Under the pieces are notes generated by a model. It was not told the origin of the DNA, searched no databases, and saw only the letters and a list, made by a program, of their open reading frames with translations. A stretch of 64,000 bases of DNA from CAWAHD01 sp963781785. Lineage in GTDB: Bacteria; Planctomycetota; Planctomycetia; Isosphaerales; Isosphaeraceae. Location: contig CAWAHD010000002.1 in NCBI GenBank assembly GCA_963781785.1, positions 2,976,001 to 3,040,000 of the forward strand, read 5' to 3'. Positions 28,582 to 38,539 of this stretch are shown here, one piece after another (position 1 is the first letter of the stretch; each line of letters opens with the position of its first letter). The translations under genes were made by a program, and so were the position numbers.

Positions 28582-29198
28582 CCTGTTTTCCCTCCGGTTC
28601 GCGCCGCGCTGGCTGCGAGAGTGGATGAAATTGCTCAGCGCGTGGTTCTTTCTGTCATGGAGCCGGCACTGTCTGGGTGTCTGTAATCCCCCTGTCTGGG
28701 TGTCTGTAATCCCCTGTCTGGGAGTCTGCAATCCCTGCACTGGCAAATGCGCCAGGGAAGCGCCATCGGAAGTTCCGGATCGGGTGTCGCCTCGGAGTGA
28801 CCTGAGCAGCACCTAAACTCACTGGCCGGCGGGGCTGGCCCGTTCTTCGGCGAGGTGATGCACGCTCACGCGTCGGGTATTGTAGGCGACCCGGGAACGA
28901 TTGGTTCTGAGGCGAGTCGAGTAATTCTTGCTCAGCAGGTGGTCCGCCCCTCCAGTCGTCTCGCATTTACCTTTGGAGGACGGACGCCGTGTCGCCCGAC
29001 TTGAAAAACCTGTTTGGAGAGGTCGGGAGGGTGACGCGCAGTCCCCGCCCTTCCGGGTCCGTTGGGACTGAGCCTCGCCTCACACTCGGAATGGGCTAGC
29101 ACCATCGAAAACCTTCAAAGGTTCCAATTCCGCCGGGGCGGAGCGGCGCCCTGCTACAGCCGCAAGGTCGCCACCGACGCAAAGGAGCAATTTGCCGT
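28582..29198. other. intergenic region with tandem and dispersed repeats
   Basis: No supported gene. From about 28595 to 28680 it resembles 38250-38340 (GGCTGCG.GAGTGGATGA, CATGGAGCCGGCACTGTCTG). A 22-23 bp tandem repeat follows at 28669-28735. The rest shows nothing recognisable. Confidence 0.6.
28669..28735. repeat. three tandem copies of a 22-23 bp unit
   Basis: The unit CTGTCTGGGTGTCTGTAATC plus CC occurs at 28669, 28692 and 28714; the third copy has two substitutions (GGGAGTCTGCAATC). Single related copies occur at about 38325 (GTCTGGGTGTCTGCGATC) and 39474 (GGGGTGTCTGCAATCC). Confidence 0.8.
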
Positions 29199-29717
29199 GA
29201 ACCAAGCGGATCGAGCTCTCATCGTGGTCCATCGAGTCGATGAGCGGGTCAGCGCAGGTACCGAGTCTCGATCGACGGCCGCCGGGCCGGCTCTGTCGCG
29301 CCAGCAAGCTCGACCGAGTTCCCCGTCGACCCCGGGGTGCACTCGGTGGAGGTGGCCATCGACTGGGTCCACTCCCTGCCGTTGCGCATCGAAGTCGCTC
29401 CCGGATCAACGACGGACCTGCGAATCGCGGAGCGGCGGCCTGGGACGATTGTGAAGTCTCTCGCGCCGCCGCTCATCGCCGTGGTCGTGGCAAGTTTTCT
29501 GACCGAACTGCTCCGTGTTGCCGACTTCTGGTCGCCACAGGGTCTTTGGGATCTGGCGGGTAGGCTCCTCATCATGTTGTCCCTGGTTTACGCCTCGATT
29601 CTGACCGCTCCGCTCCTGGTCAAGGATTACTGGGCCGTATCGATCCTGGAACCGATGAGCGGGTCGGTCTCCTTGAGCGCAACCTCCCGGCCAAGCTCTT
29701 CGTCGGGGTCGAGGTAG
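29199..29717 (+). CDS. small membrane protein with N-terminal beta domain, frameshifted
   Basis: A GTG at 29199 opens VNQADRALIVVHRVDERVS; near 29253 the frame shifts by one and continues RYRVSIDGRRAGSVAP, TEFPVDPGVHSVEVAIDWVH and LPLRIEVAPGSTTDLRI. Two membrane segments follow (LAPPLIAVVVASFLTELL and LLIMLSLVYASILTAPLLV). The first half looks like a PEGA-like or carboxypeptidase-regulatory beta module, with the sequence pattern V-D-G-R-x-x-G and G-x-H-x-V-E-V. The two-helix end suggests an inner-membrane anchor. The last 25 residues overlap the antisense kinase remnant and may not be native. Confidence 0.5.
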
Positions 29718-29917
29718 ACGCGGCCGCCTTCGCGGTGCAAGTGGACGATGCGCAAGCGTTCACCTGCACGGCGGGACGAGGGGGCGAAGGTTGCCGTCGC
29801 CTCCGCGGCGCCGCCGCGCGCGGCGGATCGCGAGGCCGCAACGGCAAGGCTGGCCTGAAGGTCGGCGTCGCCGAACCGCTCGCACACGTTGCAGACAGAG
29901 CCCTCGGAGCTAATCAC
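29627..29917 (-). pseudogene. remnant of a Ser/Thr kinase N-terminus
   Basis: This minus-strand frame contains ERLRIVHLHREGGRVYLDP and DEELGREVALKETDP, matching the glycine loop and ATP-binding lysine region of planctomycete Ser/Thr kinases (LxxGGxGxVYLAxDEELxREVALKE). The glycine-rich loop is shortened, and the frame stops at 29627 before the catalytic loop. It lies directly downstream of the complete kinase gene, so it could be a leftover of a duplicated kinase. Confidence 0.45.
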
Positions 29918-29929
29918 CCCGAGTCTCTC

Positions 29930-32900
29930 TCAGCGCGAGACTGGGCCCGGCATTGCCGGCTCGAGGTCCAGCGGCCTGGCATCCCAGACCTTCAGCGTAA
30001 AATCGTAGCTGGCGGAGGCAAGGCGGTGGCCGTCGCGACTGAATGCGACGCTCGTGACACGGCCGTTGTGCCCCTTGAGGGTGAGAGTTTCCAGGCCGGT
30101 GGCGGTATCCCATATCTTAACCGCCCCGTCAGCGCCGGCGGAAGCGAGGCGTTTGCCGTCGGGGCTGTACGCCACGCTCCAGACCATACCGGTATGCCCC
30201 GGGAGAGTGCGGATCAACTGCCCGGTCGCCGCGTCCCACACCTTCAGGTCCCCGTCCCAACTGGCAGAGGCGACGCGTTTGCCGTCGGGGCTGAATGCCA
30301 CGCCGTGAACAATGAAGTTGTGACCCTTGAGGGTGTGGATCAACTGCCCGGTCGCCGAATCCCACACCTTCACCGTCGCATCGTAGCTCGCGGAGGCGAG
30401 GCGCTTGCCATCGGGGCTGAACATTACGCTCGAGACGAGGCCGGTGTGCCCCATGAGGTTGTGGATCACCTCGCCGGTCGCGGCGTCCCAGATCGTCAGC
30501 GTCTGGTAGCCGCCGGAGGCAACCTGGCGGCCGTCGGGGCTAAATGCCACGCTCCTGACCGGGCCGGCGCCCCCCCGAGGGTGCGGATCTCCTTCCCCGT
30601 CGCGGCGTCCCACACCTTCACTGCCCCATCGTTACTGGCCGAGGCGAGCCACTGGCCATCGGGGCGAAACGCTACGCCGAGGACGATGTTGGTGTGTCCC
30701 TTGAGAGTGCGTATTTTCTTCGCTGTCGCCACGTCCCACACCTTCACCGTCGCATCGTAGCTGGCGGAGGCCAGAGTGCGTCCGTCGGGGCTGAACGCTA
30801 CCGTGTGGATACCATCACTGTGCCCGCTGAGAGTCAGGGTTTCCGGTCCGGCCACGACGTCCCACACCTTCACCGTCCCGTCAAGGCCCGCGGCGGCGAG
30901 GCGGCGGCCGTCGGGGCTGTAGGCCACGCTGGTGACAGGGTTGGTGTAGCCCTTGAGAGTGCGGGTTTCTTGTCCGGTCGTGGGATCCCATATCTTCACC
31001 GACCCATCGTAGCTGGCGGAGGCTAGGGTGCGTCCGTCGGGGCTGAACGCCACGCCCGAGACGAGGTTGGTGTGTCCCCTCAGGGTGCGGATCAACTGCC
31101 CGGACGCGGCGTCCCACACCTCCACCGTCTGGTCGCTACCGGTGGAGGCGAGGCGGTGCCCGTCTGGGCTGAACGCCACGCCCATGACCGCCGGGTCGAC
31201 GTGCCCCATGAGAGTGCGGGTTACCAGTCCGGTTCCAGCATCCCACACCTTCACCGTCCGGTCGTGACCGGCGGAGGCAAGGCTCTTGCCGTCGGGGCTG
31301 TACGCCACGCCCATAACCAGGTCGGTGTGTCCCCTGAGGGTGCGGAGCTCTTTCCCTGTCGCCGCGTCCCACACCTTCACCGTCTGGTCAGCACTGGCGG
31401 ACGCAAGGCCCTTGCCGTCGGGGCTGTACACCACGCGCGTGACCAGGCCGGTGTGTCCCCTGAGGGTGCGGATCTCCTTCCCCGTCGCCGCGTCCCACAC
31501 CTTCACCGTCTGGTCAGCACTGGCGGAGGCAAGACCCTTGCCATCGGGGCTGAACTCCACGCTCGAGACCGGGCCGGTGTGCCCCTTGAGGGTGCGGATC
31601 AACTGTCCGGTCACGGCATCCCACATCTTCACCGTCTGGTCAGCACTGGCGGAGGCGAGCGTGTGACCGTCGGCGCTGAACGCGACACCGGCGACAGCTT
31701 GGACATGCCCTTTGAGTGTGACGTGTCCCGACGAGAGTTTTCGTCGCCAGTAGAACCACTCGAAACCGCGGCGGTCCGTGCCGCCCGAGTTGACCGGCAG
31801 ATACTCGTCGAGCCCGTGCTGCAACAGGGCTCCGTGATAATCGTCCCACCACCGCTGGACGAGATTCATTCGGGCGTCGTAGAGACGTTGCTCGGCCAGC
31901 TCGGTTTGCTCCCGGTCGTGGGCGCGGGCGATCTGGGTGTCGCGGAGCCGCTGCTGAGCCAGCTCGGTCTGCGCCCGTTCCTTGGCCCGGGCTTGCTCGG
32001 CATCCTGCCGGCGAGCTTCGGCCTCGAGACGCCTCCGTTCGGCCAGATCGGCTTGATCCTTCGCGTCTCGACTCTTCTGGTCGGCAACGACGCGAGCCCC
32101 GACCGCCGCACGCCATTGCCAGAGCACGCCGCCGAGCCCCAGCGCCGTCACCAACGCGACCATCCCCACCAGCGCCGCGATCGTCGGCCGCCGCCGCATC
32201 CATTTCACTGCGCGCTCCAGGCGGGTCACGGGCCGGGCCGCGATCGGCTCGTCCGCCAGGAACCGGCGCAAGTCCGCCGCCAGGTCCGCCGCGCTGGCGT
32301 ACCGCTTTCCCGGCTCCTTCTGTAGGCATTTCAAGCAGATCGTCTCGAGATCCACCGGCACCGAGAGATTGAGGCGCCGCGGCGGCACGGGCTCGTCGCT
32401 AAGGACCATCAGCACGGTGTCCATCGCCGTCGCCGCCTGGAACGGCGGCCGGCCGGTCACCAGCGCGTAGAGGGTCGCACCCAGGGAATAGACATCGGCG
32501 GCCGGCCCGACCGCATCGCGCGGGCCGCCGGCCTGCTCCGGAGGCATGTAGCTCGGCGTCCCCATCATCTGACCCGAGTCGGTCAGCCCGCTGTCGCCCT
32601 GGACTTTCTTGGCCAGGCCGAAGTCCGTGACGCGGGGGCTGCCGTTGGCGTCGATCAGAATGTTGGCCGGCTTGAGGTCGCGGTGAATCACGCCCCGCCC
32701 GTGCGCGTATTCGATGGCCTCGGCGACCTTCACCATCAGCGCGGCGGCCTCGCGGGGCGGCAGGGGCCCATCGGCAAGGCATTGGGAGAGGCTCTTCCCC
32801 TCCACGAAGCCCATTGAGAAATAATGCTGGCCCTCGTGCTCGCCGATCTCGAAGATCGGGACGATCCCCGGATGGTCGAGGTTGGCGGCCGCCTCGGCCT

Positions 32901-33557
32901 CGGTGGCGAAGCGCTTGACGTCCGTTTCATGGGCAAGCTGGCCGACCAAGATCATCTTGAGTGCGACGGGGCGGTTGAGACTCACCTGGCGGGCCTGGAA
33001 GACGACGCCCATGCCGCCCCGGGCGATCTCGCGGACGATCTCGTAATCGCCGAAGTAGCGGATGCGAGCGGGTGAGGCCGCATCGGATTGGGCCAGGGTC
33101 GTTTGGCCGGGTGCCATGGCGGTGTCAAACGGAATGGGCATCCTGCGGGTGGGCATCTCGGACACGGGCAAAAAGCCTGTGCCCGGAATTACGGGTTGGT
33201 CCATCGTCTCGCTCGAGAGTCGAGTGGCTTTCGCGCGGACCGAAGTGGCACCTGCGTCCGGCACTGGCACCGTCGGGACGGTCCCTGTGGCAATGGTCGG
33301 CGCTGCGGCGACCGGAAAGAGCGCCGCGGTCTCGGATCGCACACTGGTCTGTTCCGACTGGCACAGCTCGCGCCGAGGGTCACCAGCTCGGACAGTAGCG
33401 CTGGGCGGTCCAGCTCCTCCGCCTGAGCGAGGTAGTCCTCGATCTGTGGAGTCCGACCAGCCCGCCAGGCGGCCTCAAACCGGTCGCATGCTTCGTCGAT
33501 CCGCTCGGAGGGCCGCAGGGGACGGGCCCCCGGGGTCGTCGGCCTCAACTCGTCCAT
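29930..33557 (-). CDS. Ser/Thr protein kinase with transmembrane segment and 14 WD40 repeats, frameshifted
   Basis: The protein begins at ATG 33557 (MDELRPTTPG) with the usual helical N-terminus (RIDEACDRFEAAWRAGR, IEDYLAQ); near 33385 the frame shifts by one. The kinase domain has GDYEIVREIARGGMGVVFQA, the catalytic HRDLKPANI, DFGLAKK and GTPSYMPPEQ. One membrane helix (PTIAALVGMVALVTALGLGG) and a charged coiled coil follow. Fourteen WD40 repeats fill the rest, enough for two seven-bladed propellers. The frame shifts again at a run of seven C (30570-30576) inside repeat 10. It would phosphorylate Ser/Thr in response to a signal sensed by the propellers. Its start overlaps the ECF sigma stop (TGATG). 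Confidence 0.88.
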
Positions 33558-34174
33558 CACGATGCCCCCTGCACCCATGCCTCGCGGATGACCTCCAGCT
33601 TGCGCTTCACCGCGCGCTCGGCGCAGCCCAACCGTTGGGCGATCTCCTCCCGCGTGTATCCCTCCAGCCGCAGGTCGAGTACCTGGCGCAGCGCCTCGGT
33701 CCGCAGGATGTCGCGTAGCCGGCGGTATTCGTCGACCACGAGCGCCGCGACCTCGGGACTCGGCTCGGCCCCGGCGAGGCCGTCAAGACCGCCGACCTCG
33801 GCGGCGTCAACGCCGATCAAGGCCGACTCGCTGAGGAGCCGGCCGCCTCCGCGCTTCCGCGCACGTTGGCGCACGAACTGGCCGGCGAGCTTGCGAACGG
33901 TGATGACCACCAGAAGCCGCCAGAGGCTATCGCGGTCCGCGAGGTCGGGGAACCGTCCCTGCGCCGCGCCACGGCAGAAGCTGTCGAAGGCACTGAGGGC
34001 CGCGTCCTCCTCATCCTCGATCGCCCCGGCACGGCGCGCCGCGCGGAGCCGGGCGCGGGCGAGATGGACCAGGCGGTGGAAGTAGCGCTCCCAGAGGTGC
34101 TGGGCGGCGGAATCGCCGCCGGCCTTGAGGTCGCCGATCCAGCGCGTGACGGAGCCGTCGTCTTGGGATGCCAT
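33557..34174 (-). CDS. ECF-type RNA polymerase sigma factor
   Basis: The ATG at 34174 (MASQDDGSVTRWIGDLKAGG) is chosen because family homology begins there; the open frame upstream reads as noise. The 205-residue protein has region 2 (AAQHLWERYFHRLVHLARARL, then DEEDAALSAFDSFCRGA) and region 4 (LRLEGYTREEIAQRLGCAER with the HTH, then AVKRKLEVIREAW). It matches the planctomycete ECF group with the WIxxLKxGD start. The stop overlaps the kinase start by one base, so the two are translated together; a kinase-controlled sigma factor is the natural inference. No anti-sigma gene is adjacent. Confidence 0.9.
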   Translation of the reverse strand: MASQDDGSVTRWIGDLKAGGDSAAQHLWERYFHRLVHLARARLRAARRAGAIEDEEDAALSAFDSFCRGAAQGRFPDLADRDSLWRLLVVITVRKLAGQFVRQRARKRGGGRLLSESALIGVDAAEVGGLDGLAGAEPSPEVAALVVDEYRRLRDILRTEALRQVLDLRLEGYTREEIAQRLGCAERAVKRKLEVIREAWVQGAS

Positions 34175-34582
34175 GGCACGCCCTCTGCGGTGTCGTGATG
34201 CACGCCCGCGTGCGGATGCCCATTGTAACTGGCCCATGGACGAGTCGGGTAGGAAGCAGTGCGCCGCCGGGATTCTTTTCTCGTCCGGCGGTCCAGCCCG
34301 CGGGGCGTTTCGCATCAACCTGTAGAGGCCCGACAAGCGATGCGCCGTGGGGTCAATCGCTCCTCGTACCCCCTTCTCACGTGGAGGATCTACGCGCGAG
34401 CCCGGTCGGTCGTGCTTCGTCCCGAGCGAGCGCGATCGTGGAATAACGGACCGGGGGCCCCTCAGTTCCGGGCAGACGGGGGATCAGAGGGTAGAGGGTG
34501 ACGGCCAGAGATGGCGAAGGTCACGGGCCGTCCAACTGTGACGAACGTTTCACCAGTCCGCACCAAGTGCAAGGAGATTCCG

Positions 34583-35428
34583 ATGGTTCCATCGCTCAAG
34601 TCATTGATATCGAAGGCCGCCGCGGGTCTGGCGACGGCCGCCCTGATCGTGGCAACGCCGCCCGTGGATGAGGCCCGCGCCCAGGGCTACGGGCCCGGGT
34701 TACCGCCGATCTCGGTCGCTGGGCCTGGGCTGCCCGCATCGGCCCCGTCCGTTGCTCGCGGGCCCATCGGCCCGCCGCTGGTACTCATTGGCCGGAATTA
34801 CGTCAACCCCTATGCGCTCACCTATGGCTTCCACAAGGAAGGCGGGGGCTGGACTGTCGTGTGCCGCGGGCGCGCGGTTCTGGATCTGACCGAAGAGGAG
34901 GGCCAGAGACTCGTCGCGATGCAGCCGCCCCGAGTGGGCCGCTTCTACCTCAATCCCAACCTGATGGCGCATTTCTATCGGATGCAGGACGGAGGCTGGA
35001 TCGTCGGCTTCGACGACGGGTCCTCCCTGCAACTGACCGAGGAGGAGGGTCAGGAGCTCGTTCGGTTAATCGAGGCGGCTCCCGTCGCGGCGGCGCCGTA
35101 CACCGGTCCGTCGGCCGCGATCTCCCCGCGCGCACCGGCCACTCCTGCCTATCCGATCGCCGAGGGACAGCTCCCCGCCCCACCGGCCGTCGGCCCGGGT
35201 GATCCAGGCGGACGGTATCCTCTTGTGCCGGCTCCTCCGGGTCCTGTCCGGGCCCCCGGCGCACCCGCTTCACAAGGTGCGGTTCCTGCCGCTCCTGCGA
35301 TCTCCGGCCCTTACGGTGCTCCCCAGCCGCCGGCCGGCCCGCCGGTTGACTCATCGCAGCCCACCATCGGCAACTCCCGGCGCCGGCTCATGCCGTTAAC
35401 GACCGGAGTCGCGCAACCCCCCGCCTGA
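34583..35428 (+). CDS. secreted proline-rich protein with a duplicated module
   Basis: AAGGAG lies 8 bases before the ATG at 34583. A signal peptide (SLISKAAAGLATAALIVATP, cleavage near ARA-QG) precedes two related modules of about 45 residues: NPYALTYGFHKEGGGWTVV with LDLTEEEGQRLV, and NPNLMAHFYRMQDGGWIVG with LQLTEEEGQELV. The C-terminal 130 residues are rich in proline and alanine and probably disordered. The protein is most likely periplasmic or surface-exposed. The family is not recognised. Its strong ribosome site and the two secreted genes after it suggest a shared surface function. Confidence 0.7.
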   Translation: MVPSLKSLISKAAAGLATAALIVATPPVDEARAQGYGPGLPPISVAGPGLPASAPSVARGPIGPPLVLIGRNYVNPYALTYGFHKEGGGWTVVCRGRAVLDLTEEEGQRLVAMQPPRVGRFYLNPNLMAHFYRMQDGGWIVGFDDGSSLQLTEEEGQELVRLIEAAPVAAAPYTGPSAAISPRAPATPAYPIAEGQLPAPPAVGPGDPGGRYPLVPAPPGPVRAPGAPASQGAVPAAPAISGPYGAPQPPAGPPVDSSQPTIGNSRRRLMPLTTGVAQPPA

Positions 35429-35654
35429 GAGGGTGCTGGTTGCCGTGCAACCTCTGAGATCCGAACCGATCTTCATCAAGGCTGTGTGCTCGGACGGCGA
35501 TCACGCGGGGTCGACCTCGATCCAACGACCGGCCCCGTGGCACCACCCTCGGAACCCGGTGAAGCGCATGAAGAACCTGACTCTCAATTTCAATCGACCC
35601 GCAACCGGACCAAGTGCCGAGGCGGGTCGCACCCGAATGATGGAGAACGATACC

Positions 35655-36302
35655 ATGAAGCGACTCAAAACGATCCTCGTGCTCGGTGTGGGTCTCCTGC
35701 TCGTCACTCCGACGTTCTCGGCGGGACAGATCTTTCGCAAGCGACCGGAAGCCCCAGCCCAAGAGGAGCAGCCGTTCGGCAAGGAGGCCGAGAGGGCGCG
35801 ACTGGACAGGGTGAGGAGAGAACTGGACGAGGAGGGGCGGCGACTCTTACAGGAGAGAGACTGGCTGGAACAGCAGAGAAATGAAGTGGTAAGAGCCGAG
35901 TGCCAGAACATGCAGGAACAAGCTGACCTGTATGTTCGCCAGCACCGCTGGCGCTGTCACAATGGCGTTGATTTCTGGCATTGCGGCTGCGGAGATGCGG
36001 GCAGAGTCGCCCCCTGGTTGAGGTCTGCCTGGGAGAACCTGTACCACCAGCGACATTGGCTCGAGATGCGTGAGAAAGATCTCGACAGGAAGATGGAGGA
36101 CAGGAGTCACCGCGACCGGATGCACGTTGAGAAGTGGAAGCGTTTGATGGAAGAGTTGAGCGACTTCCAGCGCCGGTACCGAGACAAGAAGCAACCCTTG
36201 TTCGAGGAATTCCCCAAGCCGAAACCGGGGACCTCGGATGAGAAGCGACTCGAGTTCGACGATTCGCCCAAGCCCAAACGTCGCTCGCTGTTCAATCCGT
36301 AA
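35655..36302 (+). CDS. secreted coiled-coil protein
   Basis: The start is placed at 35655 (MKRLKTILVLGVGLLLVTP), giving a clear signal peptide ending near SAG-Q; GGAG lies about nine bases upstream. The 215-residue product is highly charged and helical: RARLDRVRRELDEEGRRLLQ and DWLEQQRNEVVRAECQNMQ form a coiled coil, a cysteine-rich middle (RCHNGVDFWHCGCG) could bind metal or form disulfides, and a second helix (LEMREKDLDRKMEDRSH) follows. The tail has repeated PKPK motifs. No family is known to me. A strong hairpin follows the stop. Confidence 0.65.
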   Translation: MKRLKTILVLGVGLLLVTPTFSAGQIFRKRPEAPAQEEQPFGKEAERARLDRVRRELDEEGRRLLQERDWLEQQRNEVVRAECQNMQEQADLYVRQHRWRCHNGVDFWHCGCGDAGRVAPWLRSAWENLYHQRHWLEMREKDLDRKMEDRSHRDRMHVEKWKRLMEELSDFQRRYRDKKQPLFEEFPKPKPGTSDEKRLEFDDSPKPKRRSLFNP

Positions 36303-36661
36303 ACGTGGCACAGGACGCGCCGGCGAACCGGCGCGTCCGCCATCCAGTCCTGAACCACCGGTGAGGGATGCGCCGGAAGGCCAGTCAAAGCACGTCCATC
36401 GTACGATGGGCATTCGCGGCGGCTCGAGCGAGTGGACATCCGCGCGGTCAGGTCGCCCCAGCGCGTTCCGGAACGCCACGTGAGGGGTGGTCCAGAGGTG
36501 AGGGGCACCGGCCATTGCCGCGTCTGCGGTGGCAGCGGGTGGGACTCTAAATAGTCTCAAGCCTGGGTTGGCCCTTCGCGGGGCCCTCGGAACGTGGACT
36601 CGGGGACGTTGTCCGGAGCAAATAATATTCACAAATTTCGATCGCAGAGAGGAGACGCGGT
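36303..36661. other. intergenic region
   Basis: Apart from the hairpin at 36313-36338 I see no gene or repeat. GAGAGGAG (about 36649-36656) just before the ATG at 36662 is a good ribosome site for the next gene. Confidence 0.6.
36313..36338 (+). terminator. strong hairpin, probable terminator
   Basis: GGACGCGCCGG and CCGGCGCGTCC form a perfect 11-bp stem around a CGAA tetraloop, 11 bases after the stop of the secreted coiled-coil gene. There is no T tract, as is common in GC-rich genomes. Confidence 0.65.
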
Positions 36662-37886
36662 ATGTGTCGGAAGTCTTTCAATGCCGGAGCCGGTCCGCTC
36701 GGATTCGTACTCGTGATCGCGGCGGTTGGCCTGATGGTGGCGGCCCAGGGGTGTTCCCCGGCTCAGCAGCCTGTCGACGGCACGAAGGCGGCGAAATTGG
36801 AGTCCATGCTGAACGAGATTCACGTCAATTCCAAGGATCCCGAGGACTTACCCCGCTCGCGCCAGCAACTTGAGCAGGCCAGAGCGATGGCGCACAAGGA
36901 AATGGTGAAGACGGTGTTCGACGGCCTGGAGCACCAAGAAGCTCGATTGGAGTTTCTGAGAGAATTCCAGAGCAAGGTCCGCGACGTCGAGCACTCCATT
37001 CAAGAGGCCTCGCGGGTTGTTGGTCTCGACGGCGCCGTTTCCATGGGAACGGCCGAGGTCGTCCATGCCCTGGATTTCCAGTTCGAGGCGCGCCGAGGAG
37101 GCCCCGATCGGCGACGGGAAATTTCAACCTGACGAGAGATCCAGTGAGTGCGTGAGCTTCGCCCAAGAGTTGCATTCGCTGCTGGAGGACCGAGCCTTCA
37201 AGGCAGATCCGCATCTTCCACCAGCTACCAAGGAGGCGCTGAAGCGGGACCTGAACGTCATCCTCAGGTGTTTGATCAGCGGCTTCTTTGCGAGGGAGAG
37301 ACCACCCCATATCGATCATTTCACGACGATCTTGACGAGTCGCCGCGACGGGGACGATCGCATCTGGATGCGGCGTGACGTGCTCGTGAAGGGCCTGGCA
37401 TCCTACAACGACGAGATGCAGGCGTGCCTGGTGAGCAAGGCCCGCGAGCTGGGGATTGACCCGCTGCCGGCATCGATCTCGGAGTTATGGAAGCAGGTTA
37501 GCGAGCGATCTCGGGACCGGCACCAGGACCCGGCGCGGTTCGTCGAGGAGTCTGAAGCCCAGGCTGGTCTGGCGTTCCTCCAAGCGCTGAAGTCCTCGCT
37601 CGCATCCAAGACCCTGACACCAGCCCAATTTGTCGACACGGTGAGCGATCGCAGTTCACTGCCTTTCAACATCTTTCCGGCTTTGGGCCTTTGCCTCCGC
37701 GATCTCTCGCTGCTCGGCGAGGACGCCGGCGGGCGAGAGCTCCGAATGGCCATCGACTCATTTCGTCCCCGCACCGATCAGCTTCGCGAGAGGCCCGCCT
37801 CTCTCGGCGGACGGCGCAGGACTCTGCCATCGTCTCCGCCTGAGGCACCGGGACAACCAGGGGCCCAGAAACGGGGACGCAGCTGA
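36662..37886 (+). CDS. lipoprotein with long helical domain, frameshifted
   Basis: The ATG at 36662 follows an AGGAG site. A signal peptide ends in the lipobox VAAQGC, so the protein should be lipid-anchored at Cys31. A helical region follows (DLPRSRQQLEQARAMAHKEM, EARLEFLREFQSKVRDVEHS). Near 37090 the frame slips by one base and the next frame continues RAEEAPIGDGKFQPDERSS and then about 230 residues of helical protein (ATKEALKRDLNVILRCLISG, ASISELWKQVSERSRDR). The last codons lie in the same dispersed GGGGACGC repeat that ends the gene at 23972, so the native C-terminus may be lost. Whether the two frames are one gene is inferred from continuity only. Confidence 0.5.
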
Positions 37887-38539
37887 ATGGCGTGAAGATC
37901 CCATAAGTTGCCGCTCGTCAACGAGTTGAATTCGCGGGGACGGAAACGGGGACGCAACTCGTTTATCGCCCCGGGGGGGGAGGAACACAGGCAAGCTCGA
38001 CCGGCTTCGCCAGCGTGCAGGGCTTCTCGGCGTTGAGGTTTGAGCGGATTGATGCCGCGCGGCGGCCGATCTGAGTTCAGGGCCGACTGCGTTTAAGCGT
38101 CTCGAAGCATGACCACACGCGGGACGCGTGCCAGAGTGTGTGTGGATCGCGCCGTACTGCGTTCGGCCGAAACAGGCGAGTAGTGCCGAGAGCGCCTGGC
38201 TGGTTCCGTTCGCGGGCCTTCGTGGGTCGCGCACTCAATCGACATCCAGATGCCGCGCGCTGGCTGCGCGAGTGGATGACCCTGTGCTGACCGCGTGGTT
38301 CTCTCTATCATGGAGCCGGCACTGTCTGGGTGTCTGCGATCTTAGCGATGGGCATCGGCGGGGCTAGCCGCGCTACAGCAGCCGATGCCAGCACGAAACC
38401 CCCGAGCCGACGGTGAGCGTCGTCAACCGACCGATCGGCCCATCAATCGAAATCGAGTATGGCTTCCGGGCGGGGTTTCATCCTACAATAGTCGGGGTCG
38501 GGGACGGGAGGGTCGGTCTTCAGGGGGGGCGAGTCCACG
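37887..38539. other. intergenic region with dispersed repeats
   Basis: It contains two copies of the GGACGGAAACGGGGACGCA-type repeat (37866-37890 and 37935-37960) and, at about 38250-38340, a segment related to 28595-28680. A G run of six lies just upstream of the next gene. No supported gene is seen. Confidence 0.6.

Noticed and set aside
29930..31700. Regular DNA periodicity that could suggest a CRISPR array or tandem repeat locus
   Set aside because: The period is about 126 bp with coding WD40 sequence and no short identical repeats with unique spacers.
31072..32325. 417-codon open frame on the plus strand with regular repeats
   Set aside because: The repeats are the antisense reading of the WD40 repeats of the kinase.
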